Positions 11,740 to 23,834 of a stretch of DNA of 64,000 nt are shown one piece after another. Each line of letters starts with the position of its first letter. The stretch's first letter is position 1. Under the pieces are notes generated by a model. That model did not search any database. It saw only the letters and a program-made list of their open reading frames with translations, and was not told the DNA's origin. Location of the stretch: the NCBI RefSeq assembly GCF_964199755.1, contig NC_133910.1, positions 5,602,501 to 5,666,500 on the forward strand, given 5' to 3'. Source of the stretch: Larus michahellis (taxonomy: Eukaryota > Chordata > Aves > Charadriiformes > Laridae). Both the position numbers and the translations under genes were made by a program.

Positions 11740-13200
11740 GTCTTCAGCTCATGAATATGTAATCTGCTGAATGCCTATGCAGTACACTTCTAATTGCCTT
11801 TGTTCTTGCTGTGGGAAATTCTCTGAGCATCTTAAGAGTTTTTCTTTTATTCAGTCAATTTTCTGACTCACTCTTTCAGTTTCATCAGGGTTTAATAGTA
11901 ACCGAAATTCTGTCTCCGATAAGTCCAAACCACCTTACTTTTATGTATAAAAGTCTTCCAGCTCTCAAAATAGTCTTCTTAATTTAATTAATTCTTAAAG
12001 AGTGCCTTTAAACTTGAGCAGTCATTAAAGAAGTTATTGTCCTTTTTTCTTAACAGCGTTTAGTGAGGTGCCTCTTGACAGATAACTAATTCCCCAATTA
12101 ATACGAATACTCTATGCTTCAGCTCCTGCTGTAGCAGTAACCAACTGCAGCATCCTCCGACCTTGCTGTGTTGTACATAAAGCATCTCACCAGTCACGGA
12201 GCAAATGCAGCGGGGAAGTTACTTGGTGAACGTCTGTAGGCAGATGCACAATACTCGCAACTGCACATCTCAAGAGAAGCTTGTCATTTCAAACATTTAA
12301 GGAATCAACCGAGCTTCACAGCAACAAGAGGAAACATGAGTTGAACAGGAGCAACTAACATCTTCCAGAGACTGTTTTCCAGTCCTGGGTTTGTTTTTGT
12401 TTGAAGTCTAGAAAGTGTTTATAGACAAAATTACTTTCAGTAAGAATAATATATCACTTCTTTTGGCTGATTTAAAGTAGATATTTTTTTTCCTGCATTA
12501 AAAAAAAAAAGAAAGAAAGAAGCTTGATTTTTATCAGATGCCTTGTGGATCTGATAACGCATTCCTGCATTCCTCTTTTTCCTAAATTTTCTGAAAGGTT
12601 TATTTTCTTGCAATAAAATTCATGTCTGTGCTAAAATACTGTTCTATACAATTTTTTTTTCTTTGCTGAAACACCCTTGTTAGCTGTTGTGTGTTGACCA
12701 AATGGTTTCTGGCTTTACAATCTGTCGCTAGTACTACATTTACAGCTTGCAATTAAGGGCTTCGATTAAATATTTTGTACAGAGCTGCATGTTCCAATAG
12801 CCAATCCTTATATATATTTTTCCAAAACATGGAAAAAAAAAGATAAGAGTATTGAGAAGTAAACCAAGATTGAAGTTATAAAAATGGCCTTTAGAGTCTG
12901 GATAAATATACACAGTGGTTTATAGCCACGGATGTTATCTCTTTTGATACTGAGGCTTGCCCTTGGGTGACAGAAAGCAGAATCTTTCCTGGATTTCTTT
13001 AAATGAGACTGAAAGTCTTCTTCGGTAAAGCCCGTCTATAACACGGGCTGATATTCACTGCAGGCGTGCTGGATATTTTTAAAATGGCATGTTTTTGATG
13101 ACTTAGCATATGTTAGGATAGCATACATTAACAGTGCTGTAAGCCATTTTTTTCGTCAGTGTCGATATTATCCCCTTAATTAACGGAGAAACCCTCACGC
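11740..13200. promoter_or_regulatory. Large AT-rich island, putative conserved non-coding elements
   Basis: About 1.4 kb of AT-rich sequence with no long ORF and no named repeat. It contains a SOX-type CCTTTGTTCT word at 11797-11806, TTAATTTAATTAATTC near 11978, a GCAATTAAGGGCTTCGATT piece near 12750, and an A11 run followed by (GAAA)3 at 12500-12522. It looks like several adjacent regulatory elements; conservation is untested. Confidence 0.35.
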
Positions 13201-15149
13201 TCTTCTCTCTTTCTTTGACTGAGGCTCTGAGTCCTGCCAGAGGTTTCTCCTGGTTTCCACTCTACTCCCAGGTGAGATCAAGGTCTGCCTCGCGCCGACC
13301 AGTCTGGTGGTGTGAGAGAAGGACCTCACGAGCCATAAAGCCTTTCCTCTCTGCATTTCACACCCCTGTAGAGCTGATTACAATCACCCACGGTGGGTTC
13401 TGTGGCGGAGTGCCAGCAGCTGGGGTCAAGATTTTAAGCATGGTGCAATCTGCTGGATGACCAGAGATGGCCAGCTGCTACCAGGAGCTTCTCAGGAGGA
13501 ACGGAGGCGCTTGCCGACATCTCCGGCACAACGGCGGATGGGAGGGAAGGAGAATGGCACGTTGCTGTGTAGCCTCCTCCTCTGCCGTAGCTTGAGTGGA
13601 GCAGATGTCAACCAACCCAGGCTCCTTCCCCTTGCCTTCGCCAAGGCACCGGGGCTTGGCAGCCGTCCGAGGACACAGACAATAGGAGGCTGACTGTCTG
13701 CACACCATTGCGCGCTCACTTGACATGAATCATTTTCTGCTGCCTGGCTCTTGGAAGCAGCACGGGGCTGTCTGGCACTGGTCCTGCCAGCGGACCGAGG
13801 AGCAGGGCAAGGCTGGGCCCTCTCTCCGCTCCTCTCCTGGGCTTCTGCCCATCTCTCAGTAGCTGCTGTGTGCCCTTATTTCTCTATCAAACAGTGATTC
13901 TGCAAAGCAAAAAAAAGTTATTTCCCCCCAGAAACTCACCAAAGAGGGTCTCCAGGATGGATCAGCTCTATGCAGATTGCTTGCAGCCACAGGCTTCTCT
14001 GTTCAGGCTTTGGGGGTCCATTTGGGATGGTCCTACAGGACTTTTCCCTGCTATCTGCCGCTCTCTGGTGGAGATGCTGCTTTAGGGCTTGATGCCCGAC
14101 TGTTGAACACCTCTTGTGCCTCTTCACCTCCTGACCCAGAAAACCAGGGAGATGTGGCATCAGGAGTGGTGCTGGAGGATCTCTTTCCTTAAAAATAAAA
14201 AAACAAGACCCCCAAAAAGCAGCAGATGAACCCAAGGGCAAGGGTTCTTCCTTCTCTGCTCAAACCTCCCCATCCAGTGATGTCGAGCAGCCAGCAGCAG
14301 CCGGGATGCTGACAAGGGTGAGGACTCAGTTATCCCACCCTAGTATTCTGCCACTGTGTCACCTCCCAGGTGACCATGGCTCTGGCACTCCCCTCTCCTC
14401 CTATCAGCCTTGCATAGGCAGCAGGAGCCATTTAAGAAAAGGAAAACAGTTAAATTAAACATTTTCCCAGCCTGTCTGGTATCCTCTTGCATTGCAGCAG
14501 CACATGCTGGGGGCCACGCGGGGCAGTTTCCAGTGACGCAGAGCCTGGGTATATCCTCAGCTTTATTTACACCCACCCGCCAGTCCCAGATAAGTCCGGC
14601 AACCTCTTCTCCCAGGTCTCCTCTGAGCTGCCCTTCCCATTGACTGTGGCTAAAGCTTTCAGTCCAACCCAAGACCCAGGCATAAAAGAGATTGCCATGA
14701 ACTTCTCCCTCCAAAACAGGCTCTACAGGCAAGCCTTGCACTACCCAAAATGATGTTCCACATTCCTCCTTTTCTAGAGTACTTTTTTCCTTGGGAATAA
14801 TGTCTTCCAGCTGTTATCATTCCCGTTGCTTCCCTGTGATCTCTGCCCCATTCTCCCACCTCCTCCTTCCCATGTGGTAACCCCTCTGTCCATGGAGCTC
14901 CGCTGTGGCGTCACCAGCCCCTGGGGATTAATGCGCATCTCCTGCATCGTTTGCCGCCTTACACAACCTGGGATGATGCTTGCCATTTTTGCATCAGGTT
15001 GATATCACTGACTCACGTTCACTCGGTGGAACAAAATAAACCTTAGATCTTTATCTGCTGAACTGAATCCTGGCTCACCTGCGCAGTCCATCATCTCTAG
15101 GCATATTACTTTCTGGCTGCCCCAGCTGAATCTCAACCTATTTTTTCAG
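13201..15149. other. GC-rich non-coding, no gene seen
   Basis: Unique-looking sequence with many short ORFs on both strands and no family motif. TGACTCA, an AP-1-type word, occurs at 15009-15015. Confidence 0.5.
14059..14071 (-). promoter_or_regulatory. CTCF-like core motif
   Basis: The minus strand reads CCACCAGAGAGCG, which fits the CTCF core CCASYAGRKGGCR at 12 of 13 positions. It may be a chance match. Confidence 0.3.
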
Positions 15150-15525
15150 TCCATTTCGCGGGTTTGTCACAGAGGCGTTTGAAGAAGGGTGTCCTTGACA
15201 AATCCATGGTCACTGAGACTCTTCTCCTTGGCACCTCCCAGACACCTGTAAATAGTGTATTCATATCTTTCTATCAGGATTTTTCATGGACTGAAATTAA
15301 AGCGGTGGGTCTATAGTTCCCCATTTCTGCCCACGTTCACAAGACTTTTTAAAAGTTAGGCACTTTTTGGTCCCTTTCCAATCTTCTGGTGCTTCCAGAG
15401 GTAACCACTGAGATTTCCACACCCAGTTCTGCAAATATCCATGGCTTAAATTCACCAGATTTGGAATAATCTTCCCAGAAGGGTTTTCCTCCTTGCCTCT
15501 GTCAGTCAGCAGCTGGCTTATCACC
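15150..15525 (-). mobile_element. Ancient CR1/L3-like LINE reverse-transcriptase relic
   Basis: Translating the minus strand at about 15300-15400 gives APEDWKGTKKCLTFKKS followed by a GTIDPP segment. This aligns with the conserved CR1/L3 RT stretch of the form VPEDWr-aNV-PIFKKG...NYRPvSL. Farther along the minus strand (about 15190-15220) is a HGFvK-like DNA segment, the next RT landmark in CR1-type elements. The reading is broken by stops and frame changes, so it is a dead fragment of ORF2. I cannot decide between an old CR1 and L3 or another CR1-clade family. It ends about 170 bp before a plus-strand CR1 tail, which is a separate insertion. Confidence 0.7.
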
Positions 15526-15690
15526 AGGAACAGAAGGGATTCTGTCCTTTGTAAGCGTTTTATCCGCTTATCTATGGATGTCCATTATCCGTCTATCTCT
15601 CTGAATCCTCCGGAGCCCTTGCCCTCTGTGGTTGTTCTGTAGCACCAAATTCCACCAGTCAGACCCTTCCTCCCACCTGAATTTCAGCGT

Positions 15691-15928
15691 AATCAGAGCC
15701 AGACTCTTCTCGCGGCAAAGGATGGGTGGCATCGGTCACAAGTGGCAACGAGGGAAATTTTGACTAGACACAAGGAAAAACTTTCACAACAAAAGTGGTT
15801 GAATAGAGCTTGGATTAAGTTCAAACCCTGGAAGTGTTCACAGTTCAACTGGACCAGCCCTGACCAGCCTAATCCAAGTTAGACCTGCTTTGAGGAGGAC
15901 TTGGACCCTCCAAAGGTCTGGTTTATGT
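15691..15928 (+). mobile_element. CR1 LINE 3'-region fragment (older subfamily)
   Basis: Matches the CR1 3' body in order: CAGAGCCAGACTCTTCT, CACAAGTGGCAACGAGGGAA, TGACTAGACACAAGGAAAAA, a CAACTGGACCAGCCCTGA part, and GACCTGCTTTGAGGAGGACTT ending near CCTCCAAAGGTC. The terminal ATTCTATG repeats are lost. CR1 moves by target-primed reverse transcription and is usually truncated at the 5' end, as here. Confidence 0.8.
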
Positions 15929-16329
15929 GAGGGACCGAGAGTCAAATCCCTTCTCTTGTTCGACCTGACAGAGACTTGGCCTTTCCAGTATCCATACCAT
16001 CAGGGTGGCCTGAGCACCGGGCGCTCGATAGTCCTGGATAATCCCCTGCTCTTCTGAGGTCTCTTTCCCCTCTTGGCCAGGCTAAAGCATCTTTTCAGGG
16101 CGGAGATGTTCTTTGGGAAGGTTTGGGTTTTGAGAAGTTGGCTTTTCTCTGATAAAAAAGAAGAAGGGGGAGGGGGAAAGAAAGTGAGAGAGAAAAGAAA
16201 ACCCCATTTTATTGAAAACTCCAGTCTGGCTGTGGTTGCTGGAAAGGGATCTTACACAATGGAGCCTGCGTTCTCCCGAAGTGAACTGCTTTCAGCTTGC
16301 TCAACAATAGGAGATCAAAACCAGGAGTA
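15929..16329. other. Non-coding, with purine-rich tract
   Basis: No gene seen. At 16154-16200 the plus strand is purine-only except for one T (16185): A/G blocks including GGGGGAGGGGG. The 85-aa plus ORF across it is low-complexity. Confidence 0.6.
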
Positions 16330-16680
16330 AGAAGCGATTTCTAAGTATCTGAGTATCTTAATGGGAAATTCTCCAGCAATCGCTCATCTACTTTTATCTG
16401 CAATTAAATATTAACATTCCAGACCAGAGTATTTTCCAGGTGAAAACGTGAAATAGCACAAAATCTTGTCATCTAGTTTTCTTTTTCTTCTTCCCCCTTA
16501 TCAGCATGATCAGGGACCTGATGAGGAACACAAGGGAGAGAAATGCCCAGGAAGGGCTGCAAAGCGAGATAATAAGAGGATCTTTGCACTCCCGCGCTAC
16601 TGGCCTGGCCTTTTATTGACAGAGCCTCCAAGATGCTCAAAGATAGCCTTGCTGCGAGTTACATTACCTTGAGATTTATT
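16330..16680. promoter_or_regulatory. Putative conserved non-coding element
   Basis: AT-rich to balanced repeat-free block with GCAATTAAATATTAAC, GCGAGATAATAAGAGG, CTTTTATTGACAG and a CAAAGATAGCC word. Part of 16515-16570 faintly resembles a MIR 3' core, but not convincingly. Regulatory role inferred. Confidence 0.3.
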
Positions 16681-16700
16681 TCAGTGCCACGGAAAAGTGA

Positions 16701-16723
16701 GGGGGGTGAGGGCAGAGGGAGGG
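16701..16723 (+). other. G-quadruplex candidate
   Basis: Four G runs (G6, G3, G3, G3) are separated by loops TGA, CAGA and A. This meets the usual G3+N1-7 rule. Formation is not shown. Confidence 0.5.
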
Positions 16724-17639
16724 AGGACTGAAAACATTGTTGTGGGTAGAGTGATTATAACCAGAATTCCTTTTTAATGCAAAAATCTTTAGCCCGACAA
16801 AGGATCCATCTCTGGGAGAGGTTTTTCACCATCCGGTCCCCCACCCCTTTGCTTCAGAGCATTGCAAAATGTACTTGGAAGAGCAGCGAGTTCGTTTTAA
16901 CCGATAGCATTCAGCGCTTTTTACTGTGCTATTCATCCATATGACAAAGCTGAGAGGGGAGCCCATACTTCTTCCTGACTTTTTATTGCTTTTCAGCCCA
17001 GTGGGAACCAGCCGACATGAAAAAAAGTGGTTTAACCGCAAAATATGTTTAAGCTCCTTTCTTTCTTTTTGGGTTGTTTTTTTTTTTTGGTGTGTCGGGG
17101 AAAAAGAGGAGGGGGAGGTGAATAGCCGTGGCAAAACAATCACAAAAAAACAGGCATGAAATTAAACCAAAGACCAGGCAAAACGCTAGCGCACGTGAGC
17201 CTGATCCGACAGGCAAAGGGTGAGGTTTGCAGATGGTGGTTGGTGACAGCCCTCAGGTGCTGGGACCACCGTGTTATGTGACAAGCGATGAGGCAGGATC
17301 ATTTTGGGGTGACTACACAGAAGCTGCAAGGAGAGACCATGGGCTGCAAGTAGGATCGTGGGTTTCCTGGCAGAAAGTTCATGGACTGGTGCCCGCCCTG
17401 GGAAATGACGGTCTGTGTTGGGATCCTCCATGAGGAGACTGGGTTTTCCCTCTGGATGGACCGAACAAGCTGATATTCCGGACTGCGCTCTGCCTTCAGC
17501 TCAAAGGGACTCTTTCTCAAGTCCAAGAAGTCATGTTTTTAACCTATATTTAAACTTTTTTTTTTTCTAAATTAGAAAAGAAAAAGAACCCTCTGCTTAG
17601 CAGAGCTATTGCTCATGCATATCACACCAGAAAGAAAAG
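16724..17639. other. Non-coding, no gene seen
   Basis: Unique-looking sequence; T-rich patches near 17078-17088 and 17556-17566. ORFs at 17186-17526 on both strands are mutual shadows with no motif. Confidence 0.5.
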
Positions 17640-17860
17640 AAAAGTTCAGGAAATAAAAGTAAAACGCTATTTACCTGATCCCAGATGTTTGCTTGTTTCG
17701 TTGATTTGAAACTAAACCTGCCGACTGACCCGAAACATGAAGTCTTTGAAAAAGTCTTTACATTTTATCAAATAATTAAAATAAAAGTAGAAATCACTTC
17801 TGATTTGGGAATGCTGTTGCACGAAGAACGTGGAGGTTTTCTACCTGCTCCCGATCAGAA
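17640..17860. promoter_or_regulatory. Putative conserved non-coding element (weak)
   Basis: AT-rich, repeat-free block with CAAATAATTAAAATAAAAG and GAAATCACTTCTGATTTGGG. The evidence is composition only. Confidence 0.2.
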
Positions 17861-20800
17861 CAACATCCAAAGTTTCGCACGGCTGCAAAGTCCCTTCCCT
17901 GCCCCACTCTGCCCCGGCCTGCCACCGCCTCCAAAGCCCCGGCTTTAATGGGGAACACCAAGCGCTGGCATCCCCCCCCGGGAGAAGAGACCGACGGAGG
18001 CTTTCACAACAAGCGCCTGCTCCCAGGTCCAAGCAACACGACTCCCCACCAGCTCTACAGACTGCTAGAGAGTCTTTTAAGAGTTTCTTTTCCTCATAAC
18101 CTCTCCTGATAAAGTGATCCTCTCCAGCTGAGCCCAGCCTGCCTTCAATCTTGCTTGTGCAAGACAAACGGATTAACTCCTTCCCGACCGCGTCTCCTGG
18201 TGTGCAGGTCACGGTGTGCCAACGTGCGTGCAGTCGGTGCTGCATTAGCCGGGGTGGACTCACGACACTCCGTACCGAAAAGCAGCGAAAGGTGATGCTT
18301 CTGCCACCTCCAACTCCTGTAATTTGCAAATGATTATAAGGCAGGCTAAAGATGGTGAGAGAGGGGATAGAAATAACTACAAGTGCAGATGCAGGAAGAA
18401 AAAAACAAAACACCCAGAAAGAAAATTGGTTGCCTTTAAAATACAGCAAAGGCATTATCTGAGAGCACATTTTAACCCTCAGCCGCAGGTACATGGGGTA
18501 CAAAATCCTGGAGCCATGGCAAGGCGACAGCTTCAGCTTCTCACCCATTCTGGACATGAAACAGAGAGTCTGTCTATCCTCAGTGGCACCGAGACTTTAT
18601 ACTTGTTAACACGGGGAGCGTAAGCAGGGCATCAGGGCACTTTGGTCCTCAGCGAAGGTTAGTCGTCTTCCTCACAGCCTTCCTCACTGGCTTCCACAGC
18701 CCCTGCTGAAACTCCTGCTCCAGCCGCACCAATGCCCAAGCTGGATGGTTTAAAACTAGCTCAGATGGTTCTACCGCAGCTGTGGTCCTCCCCATGGACC
18801 GCAGGGCAGACCTGTGCTGGACTGATGGCACTGAGTGCTGTCTCCGCGGTCACTCTCCTCTGGCTAGCCGCTTGCTCTTGGCTCCGGAGACTGAAAGCCG
18901 GGCAGGCAACAACTGCTGAGCGCCTGCTGCTCCATGGTGTTGGGATTCAATGTTGGAAAGGAACGTCTATCAGCATCGCACAGATTCCTCCTTCCCTGGG
19001 AGGTGGGTGGGCAAAAGCGTCTTGTCTGCTGAGTTAGTAGCGAAGAAATGCTCACCCAGTTTAAAGCGAGACCTCTCCGTCCTGGTCAAATAGACCTGCG
19101 CAAAGCCTGGTAGCTGGTGCGCCCTGGCAGAGAAAACGGATGGATGTCTTTGGCTCAGAGCCTAGGAGGATGAAGAGGCGGTCTTGTCCAGTTTGACGGT
19201 CTATGAACCAGCTCTAGTGGAAAGTCTCACTTGCTGAGTTTCTTTTTTTTGGCGAAAGTCCAGGTTCTCATTCCCTGGAGCTGCCTGCTAGGATTTAATG
19301 CGAATGCAGTTGATGGGGTTTTATGGAAAATTAACAGTTTATTGAAATCTCATTCTAAACCCCACAGAGAGCAACAGCAGGGGGTGATTTTCTAACAGTC
19401 CCCAGGGGGATTACAAACCCCTCCCAAAGGCTCTTTGCTCCCAGGACCTCCCATCCTGTAGCCTCTTTCCCCTGAGCCTTCCTCCCCCTGAACAGACCTC
19501 AAAACAAGTGGTCATTTCCCCAAAAGCCATTTCAGTTCAGCTCCAGTTATGAGACGCTGCCCGGCTTCATTGGACGTGCGCAGCTGAAGCGTGAGGATCG
19601 AAGAGATGCTCTTCGCATGTCACTTGCAGGCTCCTACTGCGGGTTGATACTTTGAGACTTACAGAAAGTTTTTGTCCTGATTCAGGAAAGCAAAAAATTC
19701 ATGCCAAGTAATGTCAGCCAGAAAATACTTTTTTTTTCTTTGACTTTCTGAAAAAAACTGGTACTCTCTGACCCTGTGAGAGGTCATAGAAGGGCTTCAA
19801 ATATCCTAATTGTGGATGACCCACCCCGTGCAGTTGTCTTTGGAGGCTGGAGGCCCTGAAGGTGACTGATGAAGGAATTTGGCCGTTTCCATCCAAGGAT
19901 GAGCTTTGGCAAAAGTTTTGCAAAATTCCGTCAGCGTTTTCTAGTGATTTTTATTTTTTTCCCCTTGAGGCTCCCAACCACCTTGTGATACCAGACTGCA
20001 GGGTGGGCGTCCAGCCTTCCCCACCATTCCTGGTGGGAAGGAGCAGGGGTTAGGCTGGGAGCAGGCCAATTCCTATGACTCAGTTTCTTATCCTTGTCAG
20101 TCTTTGGCAAGACAAAGTGACATGACGACTGATGCCCAATACTAAGAGCTAAGAAATTGTCCCGCATAATGAAAGGGAGTGCGAGACAGCAAATGTGGAA
20201 AAACGTTTGGAAACAGCCTCGATGCTGAAGCCATTTTGAATAATCGAAGGGGCTGTTTCGGGGGAAGACAGCTCATTTCTGAAAGATAACTTTTTAATGG
20301 CAAGGTGTCCCTTTAGTCATGCTGCTGCCTTCCATTAGCTGCCAGGAGGATTAGGAGAACTCATCCAAGGTCTGCAGCTGAGAGGGAATTATTGATTTGT
20401 TTATTTTTTACAAACGGTCATCAAAAAGCATTTGGTTCTTGTTAAACCACCTCTGTGGCAGCCCCATTTGTGGGGAGAGAGGCTGTGGTCAGTGCCAGTC
20501 ACGGACAGGACTGTTCTGTGTTCCATTCCAGAATTGCATAAACCCAATCACAGATATTACCCCTGATGCACGCAGGGAAGGAAGGGCTACTCCGCTTTAC
20601 GTGATGTTGAGTGACCAGGCCTTTTGCTGACCGCCACAACCACTGCTTTCTGCCCAACACTGCTGAAAAGCTGGCCACAGTACGAGCGAGATCATCCCGG
20701 GGTACTTTTTCTTTGTGGGGGAAAAAAAAAACCAAAACCAACCCTCCTTTCCCCAGGTCGGAGAACAACAGTAAATGAAGAGTAAATTGCTCAAAGATGA

Positions 20801-23009
20801 TCCATTTTGGCTCAGAAACCTGCTCAGAAACTTTCTTCCTAATGCCTTTTCCCCGACGCAGGCAGCGCTCTTCGAGCCTGCTTTCTAATGACCAACATTA
20901 GTTTGCATTAGATGGATTTGCGATGATTTCTTTCTGCCTGGCTGCTAAGCCTGCGAGCAATTCAAATTAAGTTCGGCTCCCTGTGCCCCATCTGGCAAGA
21001 GCAGCTCCCCCGTTTGCGTTTGCTGCCTTCTCAGCTGCTCTCCCTCTCCCGCATCCTACCGTGGTTTCATCTCTCTGAGTTTTGCAGGCCCATGGTGCTC
21101 CACAGCCACCTGCCGGGGCTCGTCGCATCCCAGCCGTCTCGAACCACTTGAAGGCAAGACAGGGACTAGCGGGAGAGGGCTGGGGGAGAAGGAGATGGGA
21201 ACGAAAATGCTGCTTTGCAGGAGCGGCAGAAAGCGGTGGTGCTGCGGCATGGAAGTGGTACCCAAGGGCGCCGGGCTGGGCACCTGCTTGGGATAACAAG
21301 GAAGATGTAGGTATGGGACTAGAGACCTGGAGAAGTGTCCCTGAGATGGGAGCTCCAACCCAAACCCTGGTCCACACCCTCACTGTCCCCTCCGGCACTG
21401 GTGTGATCACCTGGATTAGGACAGAAGAGAAGCTGGCTATGGCGAGGTCTAGCCATTCTCCTGGCCAGCAGGGCGTCACGGTGCCCTTACAGGGTGATGG
21501 AAGGTGAAGCCTTCTCCTTAGAGTTCTAGAGAGATTGAAAATATGAGAAACAAGGTGAGCCAGAACCTCCTCACCTCTCTCTACCCTCAGCTCCCACCTG
21601 GGGGAGAAGGTAATGAGGAGGAGGGGAAGGGATCCTTTTGGGATGCCAACAACAGAGAGACTACATGGGGGGAAAAGGCAGCTTATCATGTTTACCAAGT
21701 GGCTAACTCATGTGTTAAAATCCTAATTCAGACACAGCCTGCACTATTCTGAACATATTTGCTCCTAAGAGACAACCTCAGGGTTCATCCTGACCATCTA
21801 CCAGGGTATCCTGTCACCACAAGGATCTTAAAACATGTCAGGTAACGCATATTGCAAATCGCCCATTCTTTTTGCGGCAGCGGAGACAAGGCTGGAGGGT
21901 CTGGGAGAGAAATGGCGTCGGTTTTGTGTCCTTCTCACCACTTCTTTGGAAACGCTTGGTTCCCACATCCTTGAGGTGACTCTCGGTTACTGTCAGATAC
22001 ATGTGACAGCCGAGGACAGCATGGACGGCTGTAAAGAGGTGTCACATAAGAGCAGCAGCGATTCTTCTTTCCTCCCATTCCCCCTCCTCATCCTCAGCAC
22101 TAGGCTAATGACACCACCAGGTACCAAGCAATAGAGAATTGAGCCTGTTGTTTTTACAGTGAAAATGAATGAAAAGTGCCTGCTGGGTCACATAAACCTG
22201 TCAAAAGAACAGCCGGGGCTTCCTGCGAGAGGGATAATAGTTAAGAAACCTGAAATTCTGAGAAAAAGGGATTATGAATCATCAGTAATATTTACAGTGC
22301 AAGTCCCTAGTCCCTATATTTCCACTTGTTTTTCTCTCCTTTCCAGGGCAATAATTCTCAGGAGTGCCCGAGCGCATCCCCATGGCAGGGAAAGAAGCCA
22401 AGCCCAAAGTGTGGGTCTGGCAGAGCCCGTGGATGTCATCTTGCACCCCTGGCCCCGCCACCCCCTCCAAACACAGCGGGAGAGAGCAAACCCGGGGTGG
22501 GGGCGGGGTGTCCCCCCATGCTGTGCAGAGAAGCTGCCTTAGGAACGCGTCCTGCCTCAAATCATGAATATCTGGGCAGCTGTGCTCAAGCAGTGCAGGC
22601 CTCAATGCTATTTAAGCTTTACATCGCGGTGTTATTAGACCTCAGGTGGTGCAAGAGAAGGCCCGGGGGCTGTTGCGTCTGGGGGGTTCGAGGCTGGTTG
22701 GGCACACGCAGCCCGAAGCGAAGCGCTCCCCTTTATGCTGCTCATCAGCTTCTCCCTCCCATCCGAGCAAAGACAGGGATGTGTAACGGCCCAGGGAGAG
22801 CAGTGGGTCCCTGGGTGACGGCGGGGAGCCGTGATGTGGGGAGGGGAATTCGCAGAGAGGGAGGGGGGAGGAGGAAAGCAAATAGTAGTTTGTGCCGGGC
22901 AGGTGCCAAGTGAAAATGTAAGAGCAGGTCAAACACAGTCGGGTTAATGAGAGTACCATTCCCCCGGCCTCAGCAAAGTGGGGAAGAGCAGGGATGGGCT
23001 GGACGGCAG
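17861..23009. other. Long GC-rich non-coding stretch, no gene seen
   Basis: It contains two of the longest ORFs of the window, 238 aa on the minus strand (17841-18557) and 243 aa on the minus strand (20967-21698). Both are Pro/Ser/Arg/Leu-rich without domains and overlap plus-strand ORFs, so they look like chance ORFs in stop-poor DNA. A small AT-rich patch at 20880-20960 (CATTAGTTTGCATTAGATGG) may be regulatory. At 22495-22510 three G runs of 4-5 lie close together, one short of a canonical quadruplex. Confidence 0.5.
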
Positions 23010-23262
23010 GCAATGAATGATATTCTGTAATTAGCTGGCAAATAGAATATGATATTTAGTGTAATTGCTCGGAAGAATGTCTCGCAGCCCCGATAACATG
23101 CATTACGCGCTGAGCGCTGCATCCCAGCTGCCACAGCAACTTTGCTTCCCTTTGTTTCCCCTTGCCTGTCATTTCTAATCACATCGTTCCCAAATTTGAT
23201 TGCATCATCTCTGAGCTTCGGTTGCTAGGGTAACACCGCAAAGTCATTATATGCATGAGATG
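23010..23262. promoter_or_regulatory. Putative conserved non-coding element with X-box
   Basis: One of the clearest islands: AT-rich, repeat-free, sharply bounded. It has GTAATTAGCTGGC, a CATGCATTACGCGCTGAGCGC part, CCCTTTGTTTCCCC, a CAAATTTGATTGCATCA part and an RFX-type palindrome at 23221. Developmental enhancers often show this mix. Conservation is not measured. Confidence 0.4.
23221..23234. promoter_or_regulatory. RFX X-box-like palindrome
   Basis: GTTGCTAGGGTAAC matches the RFX consensus GTTRCCATGGYAAC at 12 of 14 positions, with both outer half-sites intact (GTTGC and GTAAC). RFX factors bind such sites in ciliary and neural genes. Binding here is inferred. Confidence 0.45.
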
Positions 23263-23834
23263 AATTCGTAACCCCCTCGGAGGACCAGGTATTTGACCAT
23301 CCCTTCGTGACCCCCAACTCAGATTCCTTTGTCTGTCCCTTTTAAACCAGATCCTACGATGGAAAAATTGGTGAAAGGTTTGTCACTGAGTTCCGTGGGA
23401 GCAGGAGCGATACGGGGAGCTGTCATTGAAAGCTTAGAGAAAAAGACCCTAACAAATTGAGCAACTCAACATCAGAAGTGGGGCCACCAGCAAAACCATG
23501 CCGCTTTTTAAAGCGCGGGGCTGGAGTGATGACCAAGGCACAGACTACTTATTCCAGATGTTATTGCGGCCTTTCCATTGTGTAAACTCAGACAAACCCG
23601 CGGTCTGTGTGGGATTTGTGTAGGCAAAGGGAATATCAGCATTTGTGAGCAGGCCTGTGAGCCCGGCAGGGTGGCTCAGCTGTTTCCAGGTGTGCATTTG
23701 CGAGGCTGATGTGTCCACAGCAACGTGAAGCTGTAGCATTTGGGCAGGTGACGGCATACGTGGTCCTGACAAAACTGGCCTGGCAAAAGTGATGACAGCG
23801 GTGAAGATGTCATGGAAGAGGCTTCAACAAGGAA
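23263..23834. other. Non-coding, no gene seen
   Basis: Unique-looking sequence between an AT-rich island and a pair of CR1 elements. No repeat or gene recognised. Confidence 0.5.

Noticed and set aside
16515..16570. GATGAGGAACACAAGGGAGA as a MIR core
   Set aside because: Similarity is short and the following MIR segments are absent.
17841..18557. 238-aa minus-strand ORF
   Set aside because: No signal, domain or repeat structure; crosses an AT-rich patch as low-complexity sequence; competing frames on the plus strand.
20967..21698. 243-aa minus-strand ORF, the longest in the window
   Set aside because: Pro/Ser/Arg-rich without domain, overlaps plus-strand ORFs of 141 and 100 aa, and lies in stop-poor GC-rich DNA. 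It looks like a chance frame.
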